Assembly (NCBI RefSeq): GCF_029227915.1
Contig: NC_079880.1
Span: 20,894,501-20,958,500 of the forward strand
DNA from: Hydractinia symbiolongicarpus
Lineage: Eukaryota; Cnidaria; Hydrozoa; Anthoathecata; Hydractiniidae
Reading direction: 5' to 3'
Length of the DNA: 64,000 nt
Made by a program: the position numbers and the translations under genes. The notes under the pieces are model-generated. The model was not told the DNA's origin and made no database searches. It saw only the letters and a list, made by a program, of their open reading frames with translations. Position 1 is the stretch's first letter, and the number at the start of each line of letters is the position of its first letter. Below are positions 49,515 through 62,129 of the stretch, in pieces.

Positions 49515-52500
49515 ATGATTCAAAGCAACTTGGTTATCAACCAGAAAAACATTACAAGTTGTTGCACACTTAAAATAGGTAAGAGGTCTGATAGAGAAGT
49601 TGTTTATTTTTAAATTTCACCCCTCGCTTGAATAAGCATCCACTGATTTTACCGAAAGTGAGTTTTTGCAACTTTTTTTATCATATGCCGCATGATGTGT
49701 TGGAAAGAGTTGTGGAACTCGAATAAAATGTAACTGACTATGGTTCCGGTTTTAGGAATAATTTCACTTGTTTTATTATTTGATACATGCAGTACGTACC
49801 ACTGGATAAAATACACACAAGGTAAATCTATTGTAAATTAAAAATCAATGATGAATTGTATTGTGCGAAAAATACCATAAAAAAGAACCCGAAAATGATT
49901 TAGTCATGTCATATGTTATCTGCTTTGTGCTGACTAGTTCTTTATTTAACATGGACTTGGTTGCTACAAAGATGGGTTCGTTTCGTGCCTTCTTAATTCT
50001 AAAACGAGATCTTAAACTCACTGCTTGGAATTTTGTACTCTGTTGCCCTCCACAAATAAGCTAATCTTCTCTATATATTTTGAAATTTTCTTATCTTGGA
50101 CAATTGTTACAGTCCCTTGCCTTTTTTTTTTGAAGAATTTGTAAGGAGGTTTTAAAATTTGTTTTGTTTCATTTTATTTCAGTAGATGCGTCCACGCATG
50201 GCGATGAAGGTATTTTGGACGCTTTACTGCGAATAAGACGAAACAAATATGAATCGGGACCTTTGTATGTTAACACGTGGCAAAATGAAGGAGACCCTGA
50301 AAGAGTTACGAGATCAACTTCAAGTCAGCATTCGTTTGTGCAGGATGTGCAAGACGATGGATATCATCATGGTTCTGCAAATGAAGTTGATATAAATAGA
50401 TCTGTTAGATCAATAAAAACTAAGCAAGGCAAAGTTGTGAAATCTCATCATGCTTTTCCACAAATGACTAAACAGAAATTGTTTAGAGATAAACAAGGAA
50501 ACGTTGTGATATCTCATCATGCTTTGCCACCAGTACATGGAATTCCACCAGTTAAAAAGGATAAAACAATGGTACCTACATCAAGTCAACAGCATTTATT
50601 TAAAGATAAGCAAGGCAATGTTGTTATATCCCATCATGCTTTGCCACCAGTTAAAAAGGATAAAACAATGGTACCTACATCAAGTCAACAGCATTTATTT
50701 AAAGATAAGCAAGGCAATGTTGTTATATCCCATCATGCTTTGCCACCAGTTAAAAAAGATAAAACAATGGTACCTACATCAAGTCAACAACATTTATTCA
50801 AAGATAAGCAAGGCAATGTTGTTATATCCCATCATGCCTTGCCACCAGTTAAAAAGGATAAAACGAAAAACGATAGTGTAGATCCATTTGGCGATAAAAG
50901 AAATTTAGTCCAATTTCGTGACAGTGCTGGTAAAGTGATAGCTACGTTACGCGACTCTCGTAATTTTAACGACGCTAACGTTACTCTGTCGAAAGATGAT
51001 GACGCAAAAAGATATTCAGAAATGTTTCGTGGATTAAATGTCGCAAAGAAAATGAACTTGGGTGGAAAGCGAACAGGTTGGGATGATAAGTTAAATAACT
51101 ATATATTGTTAAGTCGAAAATGAAACATGCGCGAAAATTAGTACAGATGTTGCGCGCAAAAAAACATATGCGCAAAAATTTATTTGCAATAATTTTCTAC
51201 AAGAGAAAGTTTTATTTCGCTAATATTGCTTTTTCATTTGACATGGTCTTAATTAAAAATACTTTGCGCAAAAATTTTTACGCAGAAACTGTTGTGCGAG
51301 AATTTTTGCGCAAAAATTGTGGCGCGAAAATTATTTCGCGAAAATTGCACGGAAGGTCACAACCTCGTCCCCAGAGTCATGTGGCCCTTGAGCCGTTATT
51401 GCGGAGTGGCCAACAATTTTCGCCGCTATTAACTTCATCAACAAGGCAAAATGCCCTGGGAACGAGGTTGAAAAAGTTAATTTTTAAGAAAATGTAAGTA
51501 ACAGTAAGCTTAAAAAATCGAGCCTGCAAAAAAATTAAACCTAAATAAATAAATAAGAAAGAAGCCTAGGTATAAAAAGATCCCTGGGCACGAATTTGGC
51601 TTGTATTGTATTCTTTATTTGTATTTTCAGACAATAAGCAAGTATTGCATATCCTTTTGTTTAGATGTCAAATCATCGCAAGCAACAAAGGAAAATGGAA
51701 AGATAATGGAAATCAAAGGTATCGAACCTAACGCAGTTGACAATCATCGTCAGATAAAAAATAAAAATGGTACCATAGCTGCGATAGAAAATAAAAATCA
51801 TGCTGACATAGATGAGAAAAGTAAGGATCGTATTTACACACAATTTATCACACAAGTCAGTACGCTTCCTAAATAATATCCTAAATCCTAAATATTTTTT
51901 ATATGTAAGCGAAAGAAAAATAAAATTACTGTCCACTCAACCTCGTCTCCAGGGCACTTTTTCACTTCAAGTGAAAAAGAATCCTGGGGACGAGCATGGT
52001 TTTCACTTTCAAATATTTCCAAGGTTTGGATTCAAATTCTCCTCTGCTAACTGTGATTATAACCGCTCATTGGACTTTCGTGTACGCGACTACAAATATA
52101 AAAATTGACAATCAATTTCGTAGCCTACTTTTCGTAGCTAAGTAAATCCATATTCCTTTTTGATGAAAACAGTATTTTTAAAATTTATCGCAATATCTGG
52201 TTTTTCGTAGCTGCTGAGTCAAAACACGAAGATCAAGGTAGTGGACTGGAACTAGTTGCAGATCACGTGCACACTGCTGTTGTGGAAGATAAACCAATCA
52301 GTCTTAACTTTGATCCAGACTCCGTCACTGAAGCAACTAAAGTACCAATTGACTGGAAGGAATTACTCCATGCTGATGATATAGCTGACAATGTCCATTT
52401 CAAAACCGAAAAATTGTCAACACACCCTAAATGTGACGACCAAGAAAAAGCGCCAGAACCAGGTCCAAATGCACACTCTCACGAAGAACAGAAAAAAGGT

Positions 52501-55500
52501 AATATACTACCTTTTAAAAAAGGAACAAATGAACACGACAACCACAAACCAGTGGAGTATTTGAAGAAGCATGTTATTGATAAAACGGATGTCCACACGG
52601 GCAATGGCCAAACAGCTGATATAAGCAAACGAGAAGTATCTGACTTAGCTGAGTTAATGGATGATGCAATTGAATTTTACGATGAATTAGATCAGCTTGA
52701 TGAAATTGAAGAAGACACGAACGCTAAACCAGTTACATCGCCTCGAAGAGTTAAAGGTAAAAATTAATCAACACGCGTTTTACACGAAGTAAGACGCGTT
52801 TTGCACGAAGGAATACGCGACAACACACACGACTACGATAGAATGAACTATAAAGCGTTAACGTTACACATAAGAAAGCATACACATACACGAGTTAACG
52901 AGTGATTACGATTAGTGATTACGGGTATTACTTGCGACGGACAAGACACACTAATACGTACAGACTGACTTTACATATTAAATATACCGATACAGTATCG
53001 ATACCTCAAGTACTCGATATCTTATTATTTGGAACAATTTAGTAGTCGATATCCTTTTGATAAAATGTTTTGACGATCTCCAAGAGTTGAGCCTCGAAAA
53101 CCCACTGTATGTGCTGTAACAAAATTGTATATTTGAATTTTTTACAAATCTTTATTTGTTTTGAAGCAGTTTTATAACGCTACATACGTTAGTAGAAGTA
53201 ATAAAATTCAAAATCTAGTTAGCTTAAACAAAAACAAAATATAAAGTTCTGATGTAGATATATATTTTTCTTACTTAAGAATAAATTTCTTGTTTCTAGC
53301 TCATAATTTAAACGAGAAAAGAAACAAAATTCCCGTTCCTGATGTTAAAAACAATTCTTCGTTTATGAGAAAAAAGAAGGAATCAATTCCTAAACACAAA
53401 AAAATTATTTCACTCAAAAAGAAAGATGAGATTAATGGCACGCCAAGTTCTTTTCTTCGACATCTACATTACAACGAAAACAACGAACTTCAAGGCAGCA
53501 AAAAGTCGTTAGGACCTTACGACGACGATGAATATCCTGCCGATACACAAACGTCGTACGATGATGACGTTTATGTGTCGGATGGTCGGAGTTTAGTTAC
53601 AAAAGATTCTGAACCCATGTATGATGATACGTATGGAACAAGATCGGAGAGTTTAACAAAGAAAAACAGCACTGCGGAGGAGGAAGACATGGACTCGAAA
53701 GAAAATGATTTGTCATCCGACGAGAGTTACGACCAATCCGATTTGTTAAGTCAAGTCGAACATTCTGCTAAAAAAGACGTGAATGATCACCCGGACCTTT
53801 CGGATTATGTTATCCAAAATCCGAAAAAACCGGTGAACACAGATGAGAACTTTAAATTTGATACTGAGAATATGTATTTAACGGATAATCAGCCCACAAA
53901 AAAATCAGACACGGAGGAGATCCAAGAAATATCGGACACTTTAGAGGATCCAGACCCTCGAATTCATAACAAACATAAAGTCAAGTTAACATCTTTACTC
54001 CCAACGGCAGATTCACAGGCAACAAGTCAAAGCATATATCCGGCTGTCAAAGGAGACGCCATATTGATACCGAATAAATATGACAAAATACACGAAACGG
54101 CTGCCAAAATGGTGCAAACGCTTGAACAAATTACAGAACGACACAACAAAGCAAACACTACTTCCGAAAACAAAGTGGATAATTCTTCAAAACCTGCCCT
54201 TTCCAATGTACTAAGCACAACACAGCCGAAAGATGAAACAAATCTAAGCGGTAGTAAAAATATTACAACTCTACGTAATGAACCAACGGAACCGATCAAA
54301 GGTCCTCCAGATGTCGACGATCTTTTGGACGCAAAATACGCGGGAGATAAAAAGCTAAAGGAGTACGAAGAAGAAATAGCAAAACTTTCGCAGCAAAACC
54401 AAATCGAAAACCAGACAACAAACCTTAAAGAGAATGATTCAAAGCATTTGAAAGAGGTTTCTTTATCAAATATTTTGTTTATTTATTCTTTTCCGTTTTA
54501 ATACCTGGCGATTTTAAAAGAGCTGACATTTTGTAGAAAGATTTGAATATTTGCAAGAGGGTCTGCCTCATGCAATCTCAGTAGGATCACTAAAACAGGT
54601 CAAAAACGGTCATGGCGAGTTTTAATTTCCAATTTATTTCAAAAGTTTGGTTAGTCTTTCAATGTATTTTTTATACTAAATTCTTTTTTTGCTTATAGGA
54701 GATGCTAAACAAAGGCTCACACAACTCAGTTCCAGAAGTAAAACTTCTTGACCAAAGTTCAAGCCCAATGCCTGATCATGATAATTTGTCTGCTAAACTG
54801 GAACAAAATTCAGTAAGTTCTTCTCCCAAACTGGCACAAAATCCACTCAGTTCGTCTTCTAAACTGGAACAAAATCCACTCAGTTCGTCTCCCAAACTAG
54901 AGCAAGATGTGCTATCTTCTAAAGCTGACAAAGATGCACAAAACATTTTTCCAAAACCTAACTTGGAAGTACAGAATCCTACAATACAACCAACCAGACC
55001 ACATCGCATAAATATTAATCTACATATTAGACCAGCAGATGCTATGCTAAGTGATAACATTAACAAACAAGCAGAAGACGTTATCGTAGACCAAAATTTA
55101 CGACAGCCTGGAAACTCTGAACAAATTGGAGTCCATTTAATAGGAAATAACGACGAAGTTGGTCCAAAAGCAATCAACAATGTACAGCCAGATAAACAAG
55201 TTGTAACGATAACACCAGATCTGTTAAAAGAAAGTTTAAAGAATGCGTTTCGAGATTTTGCAAAAGAAATTAAATCCGAAACACAAGCACAGCTAAAAGA
55301 GGATAAAAATGTTAAAATTACGAACCAGAAATCTGATAGTCCGGATCAAAAATCTGAAAGTACAGACCAAAAGTCTAACGCTACGGATCAGACAGGATTA
55401 AATTCCGGTCCAAAACTTTTTAGTGGAACTTCAGCTCCATATGAAGGGACGTGGCAGGGACTCAATCCTTCTCCATACCTGTCTAGTGGTAGCAACCTCT

Positions 55501-58500
55501 TACCCATGACTTTTTTGCCTGTAAACACAAATTCCTACAGTCCTACAATCAGTAACAAGGAAAGCCCCTCGTCAACGCCAGCGTATCTAGGAGAAATTCA
55601 AGCGCCTTCATACTCACCTTTGAATGAGGTTAATCCTACGCAATCCGGGATGCTGGATCGGAAAGAATACGTTAACAAACCATTGCCTACTAATGCCGTT
55701 GTAACAAAAGACGCGATAGTTAGTCAATATCAACAGCAAAACACAGGCAACTCGGACGTTGGGCAGGTAAATTTTGATTTTGGGCAGGCCACAGGATTTA
55801 TGCAATCAGCGCCTTATGATGTATCATCTTCGTTTAACAATTTACAATCAAATTTGGTACCTTCAAGCTCAAGTTTGCAAGCAAGAGAAGCAAATGTTGG
55901 CTCAACTTCCGAGGAAAATTCCGAACGACGTCAAGGCGCAACAATGCCGTCAACGATGTCGTCATTTTCAAACAGTGGAGTTGATCCATGTAACCCAATG
56001 CCTCAATGTCAACAAAATATGATGCCTATTGGAAACCCTCAACCAGTCTTACAAACGTCTTCACCTTATCCGGCAAGTTCGTTTATTCTGCAAAATCCTC
56101 AACCAGTGGTTACAATGCCCCAACAGACTCAAGTGCTTTCTCCAACAGTACAACAAATGCAACCGGGCCCTATTGTGCAGCAACAACCAGCCCCTATCGT
56201 GCAACAACAGCCAACCCCTATTGTGCAACAACAACCAACCCAGATTGTGCAGCAACAACCAACCCAGATTGTGCAGCAACAACCAGCGCAGATTGTGCAG
56301 CAACAGCCAGCCGCTATTATGCAACAACAAGCAGCCCAGGTTTTGCCAGCCACACAAGCTCCAATACAGTTACCAATGCAACCTGTGCAGAATAACTGTT
56401 TTGGTGAGTCATGTCAGTCAAATAGCTTTCCCCAAAACTGTCCAAATCCTCCATGTTTTGCCAATGCATGTCCGAACCCACCATGTTTTTCTGATGGAGG
56501 AAACAACGAATTTAAAGTAAGCGATGTTAGAGTTAGCATGGAATGTTTATGTCCAGATGGTAGTAATACGTGCCCATGTGGACAAAACTTGCAAAATTCT
56601 TGTTCTAGCCCACCCTGCCCATCCCAATCTTGCCCAAATCCACCTTGTGCACCTCAATCCTGCCCAAACCCGCCTTGCTTTCCGAATTCTCCTCAGCAAG
56701 AAACTTATACTGGTTCTTGCACGCAACCGCCCTGTCACTGCAAGAAGCCACCATGTATAATCAAGGCAAAAACTGAGCCTGTTACTATAGTAAAACAAGC
56801 TGCCGCTCCTCCTCCACAAACCGTCATCATTAAGAAGCCTCGTAAAAAGATAATTGTAAAACAAGAGGAATCACCACCGGAAATAATTTATGCTGCCCCT
56901 CCTAGAAGAAAGAAAAAAATTGTGTACGTCAGACCACCGCCACCTCCGCCAGAGGAGACAATCGTAATGGAGGCACCGCCACCCGTTGTTGAAAAGAAAG
57001 TAGTATACGCAGCACCTGCAAGACAAAGGGTTAAAGTTGTTGCAGAAGAGCCAGTGGAAAGAATCAGGCCAGAAGTTTTTGTTGAAAGACCAATGAAAAT
57101 TCAACGTACAGCTCCAGTTATTGAGCGTATGCCACCCGTGATTCAACGATCACCTACTATAATCGAACAACCAACAATTGTCCAGACACCAGAAGTTGTT
57201 GCTGCCCCTCCTCCACCGACACTAGTTGCCGCCCCTCCTCCACCGACTCTAGTTGCCGCCCCTCCTCCACCGGCTCTAGTTGCCGCCCCTCCTCCACCAG
57301 CTCTAGTTGCCGCCCCTCCTCCACCGGCTCTAGTTGCCGCCCCTCCTCCACCAGCTCTAGTTGCCGCACCTCCACCAACCCTAGTTGCTGCTCCGCCAGT
57401 CGTGGCTTCACCTCCTACAGTAATAGCTCAAGCCCCTGAAATTGTTGCTGGGCGTACAACCTCAATAGCTCAACCACCAGCGATTTCTCCTTCTGTTGTA
57501 GCACCACCTCCTGCAGTAATTGGTTCATCTCCCTCCTTAATTTCATCACAAAATGTTATTCAAGAAAAGCCTACGCTTATCGATCAAGTCCAAAAAAACA
57601 AAATCTTGAAAACAGTTTCTAATCCTGTTCCGGTTGTCTCAGGGGTGGTACCTGGAGGGATCACGCAAACCGTGGCTTCAGTATTTCCCAATCAAAATGA
57701 TTGCAATGACCGGATCAACGTTCGTAGCACACAATGTATTGAACGTGGTTTTGATTTTACAACAGAAGCAAACAAAATTAAATCAATGAACTTTGCTAAA
57801 AGCTCAGATAATATTGAAAGATTGGTAAAGGGTATTTCCCGACGTGCCCATCAGACTGGAGGAGTTGTTAACTCGGATTTAGAGGAAAAAATATCAGATT
57901 ATGTTGCCGAAGCAATTGTTGATGCAAAAAGATCCAGAGACAAGAAAAGGTTATCTGTGAACCAAAGAAAAAACGTTCTTCAGAAAAAGCATTTGGACGA
58001 AGCTCGCGGCTCCTTACGACACAAGATAACTCCTACTCCATTTATTAGTCAACAATTTATGAAGAATATAGGCTTCATGAAAAAGCAAATTGCAAAACAA
58101 AAGTCTTTAAAACATTTAAAAGGAACTGAAAATACGCTTAAAAAATCGGAAAATAAAATTGAAACGAAGTTACCTCACGAGAAGCAGTTTAAGAAAAAAA
58201 TTCCTACAGTAGCTGATCTGTTACAACTTCAAAGTTTTTTTCCAGACATGCATAAACCTGCGAAGGAGAGTGAAAAGCGTGTTTCTTCCTCCCCTGCAGC
58301 GATGGATACACCCTTTAAAAGAAAAATATTGATATCTTTACGTAAACACGCGAATTTAAATGCTGTAAAACAATTTCGTAAAAACAAGAGCCCGCATATT
58401 GAGAAAGTCACACATCCAAGCATAATAAAAACTAAAGTTTCGACATTGTTACCAACAATATCGTCAAAGCAGCTTTCATCGAAAGAGTTATGGCAAAGTT

Positions 58501-60290
58501 ACTACAACCATTTACAACCACAACCCGCGAAATTGTTGACGTTTCAATCTGTTCTAAAACCAAGCTTGAAACCGCGTCTAAAGAAATTGACCACCAACAG
58601 AGAATATAACAAAACGGTAACAGGGAGACCCAAAATTGTAAAGTTGGCGGGAAAGTTAACAGAAAAAGAAAACGATGCTATAGCGCAGCACAAAATAAAA
58701 CTTTTTGAAGATGCTTTATCGTCTCTACGAAATGAGTTGAATATAAATGGCGAAAAAATGTTTAAAAGAGTTCCTCTAAAAGAAGAAGTATCATCTGCGG
58801 AGAATTTCCCAATAAAACAATCTTCAAGAATTGAGAATACAAGACATAAACATCGACCAGCACCGAGTATGTTTGATTTCATAAACAAAACAAATGAATC
58901 CGACGATGGAGAGCAAGACGATCTTCAATTTTCTCGTTTAAATGACAGTAGAATTACAATACAACAGGCTCAACTTCCACAACATGAAACAGTGAAGCTA
59001 TCTTCTCCACAAAAAGAACAAGAAAACGAATTGAAGCGCGTGTTAGAGCATTTTAAGACAAGCTCCAGCAATGGGGCTCATCATAAGACTATATCTTTGA
59101 AACCTGAAGGCGGATTGGAAGACGATTGGAAACATGCTAATGACACTTTCAAGTCCTTTAATCGTTTTAAAGCAACAAAAGAAAATAATAATTATGAAAA
59201 TAAAGTAAATTTAATCCAATCAAATAACTTGAATTTAAACAAAATCACAAGACAACCGAATGATCAACTAGATATGTTAAAAGACAAAACACAAAATTTC
59301 ACTGCAAGAAACATTTTGTCAGAAGTCAAAAATATTGGCAAGCCAAAATTTGAAAAATCTTCGGAAGCTTGGAAACATGCCAGCCACTACGGCAAATCAT
59401 CGATTGAACGAGCCGAAGAAGAATTAAGAAAATCTGAAGAAAGATATAAAAGTATAAACGATGCCATTGCAGCGCTGAAACAAAATGCCTATCTTAGTAT
59501 TGTAGACCAACCCGAAATAGACGATCATCAAGCACATGAAATAAAAACCAGCAAATTTCATAGTGGTCACTTAACAAGTAAACTTAGTAGCAATGCTATG
59601 CGCATGTTACACGGAGCTGAAAGCAACGCAGATGAAGAACCAGATCAGGATTCTACAAAAAACATAGCTACGGCCAACATGTTCTTAAATACTGCAGATA
59701 TGAAAAATAATGGGAAAAATAATGGGTTATTAACGGAGAAATCTGGCATTCGTTGGAAAGAATCGTCAGAAAATATTCACCAAACAGTGGTTAAACCTAC
59801 TAAATTTATGGAAGCAGAATTCGATGTTAATCCAAATAGCAGAGTGGCCTCACCCACCATGAAAGAACTTAAACGAATGCAAATTGCCTTCGAGAAAAAT
59901 CATGTATCTAATAAGCAAATAAAAAAAACTATGGAGCGAATGGAAAACAAAATAAACAATGTAATAACCAAGTTGTCCATCATACCCAAAAGACCAGATA
60001 GTAAAATAAGTGACGAATTGCAAAAACAAATAACAATCGATATAACAGGTGCTAAAGCAGTGGAACATCATACTAAAAAATCTTTAGAACACAAACATAA
60101 AAACACTACAACAGTGCAAAAAAAATCTAGTGTTCGTCATTTTCATAAAGCAAAATGGAAGAACCGAAAAAATAAAATAATGAAGCGTAAACGAGGCGCT
60201 AATTATCGAAAGAAGAAGAAGAAGAAGAGGCAAAAGAAAAATAAGAAAAATAAGAAAGCAAAACATCATTCACATCAGAAAAAACATTAA
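49515..60290 (+). CDS. Giant secreted low-complexity repeat protein, novel
   Basis: Exons 49515-49578, 49756-49821, 50183-~51076, 51665-51820, 52211-52756, 53300-54456 and 54699-60290 join in phase to about 2,824 aa. I recognise no family. Residues 1-43 hold a basic-flanked hydrophobic run (LKIGIISLVLLFD), a signal peptide or signal anchor. Then come 33-residue repeats with HHALPPVKKDK (~140-275), acidic Asp/Glu-rich exons 5-6 (~395-960), LEQNPLSSSPK repeats (~995-1035), QQQP-IV repeats (~1450-1510), a Cys-Pro block with SCPNPPC repeats (~1527-1647), VAAPPPPAL repeats (~1794-1862), a long lysine-rich region, and a tail of almost pure Lys/His (~2775-2824). The end of exon 3 is unsure: GTTGGG after 51076 or a poor donor after 51112 (+12 residues) both fit. 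Alternating acidic and basic blocks suggest a matrix, cuticle or capsule protein (inference). An AATAAA follows 70 bases after the stop. Confidence 0.75.
50479..50866 (+). repeat. Coding tandem repeat, 99-bp unit
   Basis: Units start at 50479, 50596, 50695 and 50794. The last three are almost identical in DNA and 99 bases apart. The first carries an 18-base insertion (HGIPPV) and more changes. A further diverged half-unit precedes them near 50425. The encoded unit is LFKDKQGNVVISHHALPPV plus KKDKTMVPTSSQQH. Confidence 0.95.
51361..51470. repeat. CTCGTCCCCAG / CTGGGAACGAGG short inverted-repeat element
   Basis: It opens AACCTCGTCCCCAGAG and closes GCCCTGGGAACGAGGTTG, with non-coding sequence between. 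Related copies lie at 51939-51996 and 60573-60657. Part-copies of the terminus occur near 19808, 22457, 60390 and 61410. Confidence 0.7.
51939..51996. repeat. CTCGTCTCCAGG hairpin, short copy
   Basis: CCTCGTCTCCAGG and CCTGGGGACGAG enclose a palindromic centre (TTTTCACTTCAAGTGAAAA), giving a nearly perfect 58-bp hairpin in intron 4 of the giant gene. Confidence 0.7.
56163..56335 (+). repeat. Coding tandem repeat IVQQQP-x, 24-bp unit
   Basis: About seven units of the type CCTATTGTGCAGCAACAACC encode IVQQQPxP/IVQQQPTQ. They are in frame within the last exon of the giant gene. Confidence 0.9.
57195..57385 (+). repeat. Coding tandem repeat VAAPPPPAL, 27-bp unit
   Basis: About seven near-identical 27-base units (GTTGCCGCCCCTCCTCCACC then GGCTCTA) encode VAAPPPPAL/TL. 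This local GC-rich patch stands out from the A+T-rich surroundings and implies recent unit expansion. Confidence 0.9.
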
Positions 60291-60359
60291 TTTTATCACA
60301 AACATTTTTATAGCTTTTCACATTTATAATACTTTATATAACTTTAATTCCAGACCTTA

Positions 60360-60365
60360 AATAAA
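60360..60365 (+). promoter_or_regulatory. Polyadenylation signal of the giant repeat-protein gene
   Basis: AATAAA lies 70 bases after the TAA stop. Confidence 0.6.
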
Positions 60366-60572
60366 CACTCACTTTATTATTATATAATATCCTGGGAACG
60401 AAGTTTTACGTAATTTTAATTTCAATTTTATCTTTTATTGTTTTCTTTGTCCCATTCCCTTTTGTGTCGTTTGGATACATAGATAGACTAGAAAAAGATT
60501 GACTCACTTTCGTCCTCAAACAGCTCTGGGCACAAGAATGAACTTGACATATGAACTATCATGTTTAAGTCC

Positions 60573-60657
60573 GTCCTAGTCCCCAGGGTCTCTTGGCCCA
60601 AAATTAGTTGCGCTATCCAATTAATCAAAAAGGCAAAATGGCCTGGAAACGAGTTTG
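60573..60657. repeat. CTAGTCCCCAGG / CCTGGAAACGAG short inverted-repeat element
   Basis: This is the same family as 51361-51470. It shares the internal AAAAAGGCAAAATGGCCTGG right end. The remaining 60.7-61.9 kb spacer, between two convergent genes, shows no coding sequence. Confidence 0.65.
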
Positions 60658-61949
60658 CTTTAAGTCGTGACATGGAAATATATGTTATTTTTTTGTATTT
60701 TAATGTCAATTTATTTTTGTCCGTGTTAAATATTTTGTATGTATGTTACATAGATAGACACGGGATTAAAATTAGAATATTAAAAACGTCGTGAGCTCTT
60801 TAACCCGAATTCTAAAACTACAATTTTTTGGGTGTAACTAGGCTACTATTTAATACAAATTAGTATTCACTTTTTAAAAACGTGATAAAAATAACAATGC
60901 GATAAATTTACCATGAAACATTTACTTGATGGCTGGAGGAACTGTCAAATTCAAAAGGTAAAAACGCCTTAAGAACGAAGTAAGCCCCTGGTGCTAAAAT
61001 TTTGCGATTTTAGATCGATACTAAATAGATTAGGATTTATTTCTGTCTGTTGTTTAAATAGCTGCTTTATAAAAATACAAGGTCTTGCCCCCAACTTAAT
61101 TGCTTAAAAGAGAAGGATTATAAGTTCCCCAAATCATGTTCCGTCCTTCACCTACTCTAGGGGAGTAGGTAAGAAACTATCGCAAACTTAAACTCTTCTC
61201 TTAAATTTTCTAAATTTCGAGGTTATCAAGCACTCGGGTTAGTTGAATTTTCACTTAAAAAAGTTTCAGTATCCTTTAAAGATTCGCGTTAGGTAGCTGT
61301 TACTACACATAAATATGAAAAAGTATAATTTATTATCAAATGTTATCAAATAAAAATTATCAATATCGTCCACAGTTCTCTTTGACTAAACTTTCGAGGT
61401 TTATCTCAAAGAGTCCTGGGAATGAGAATGACATATTATGATTTTTCCCCCGAGACATCCGGCTTTTTTCAGAAATCTCAGATTTGATCTGGGAAATCTC
61501 CTATCTAAGACTGTTTTATGGGAAATCTTTTTTAATTACTACTTGTTATCGCGACAAAAATTCAACAAAATTCGTCGGGCACCATTCGCAGCTACCGAAC
61601 GGCGAGTATTATAATATAAATATCCGCAAAAATTAATTTTTGCAAAATTCCCTTTTATAACCAACGCAAAACTTTTTTCCAATCACGAATCTAGGGAGCC
61701 GGTTAAAGACAAAAAGCCCTAAGAGGTTGATTTTTTACTTGAAAAGGCCAACCTCGTGTGTTGCTTGATCAATTAGGTTAGTGTGCCCATCTACATCAAA
61801 ATTCATCGCATAAAATTTAAAAGATGTATATCGACAGATGTTTATTTTTGTTTTAGTTCTTAAGTTATTCTTATTTTTTGTTCAGCTCTTTTTTATTCAA
61901 AAATTTCAATCTCTGCTAATTAGATAAACAAATAATTTCCAAATCACTA

Positions 61950-62012
61950 AAAAATTTCCGCATCAAAGAAAAATTTCCGCATCAAAGAAAAAATTTCCGC
62001 ATTAGAGAAAAA
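61950..62012. repeat. Short tandem repeat AAATTTCCGCATCAAAGAAA, about three units
   Basis: Three near-identical units lie 120-180 bases beyond the IVD stop on the IVD 3' side, probably within its 3' UTR. Confidence 0.65.
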
Positions 62013-62129
62013 CTACTCAATATATCAAGTTTAAAATAAAACAAAATTTCTCCAAAAAATTGAAATTTAGATTTTGTCATGCTTAAAAATGTTACATCGA
62101 TATTTAAAAAATATGCGAAACAAAAAAAT

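Noticed and set aside
54776-57411. Several long minus-strand open frames opposite the giant gene (for example 54776-55180, 56061-56357, 57157-57411).
   Set aside because: They are antisense shadows of coding repeats; repeat periods divisible by three keep all frames open.
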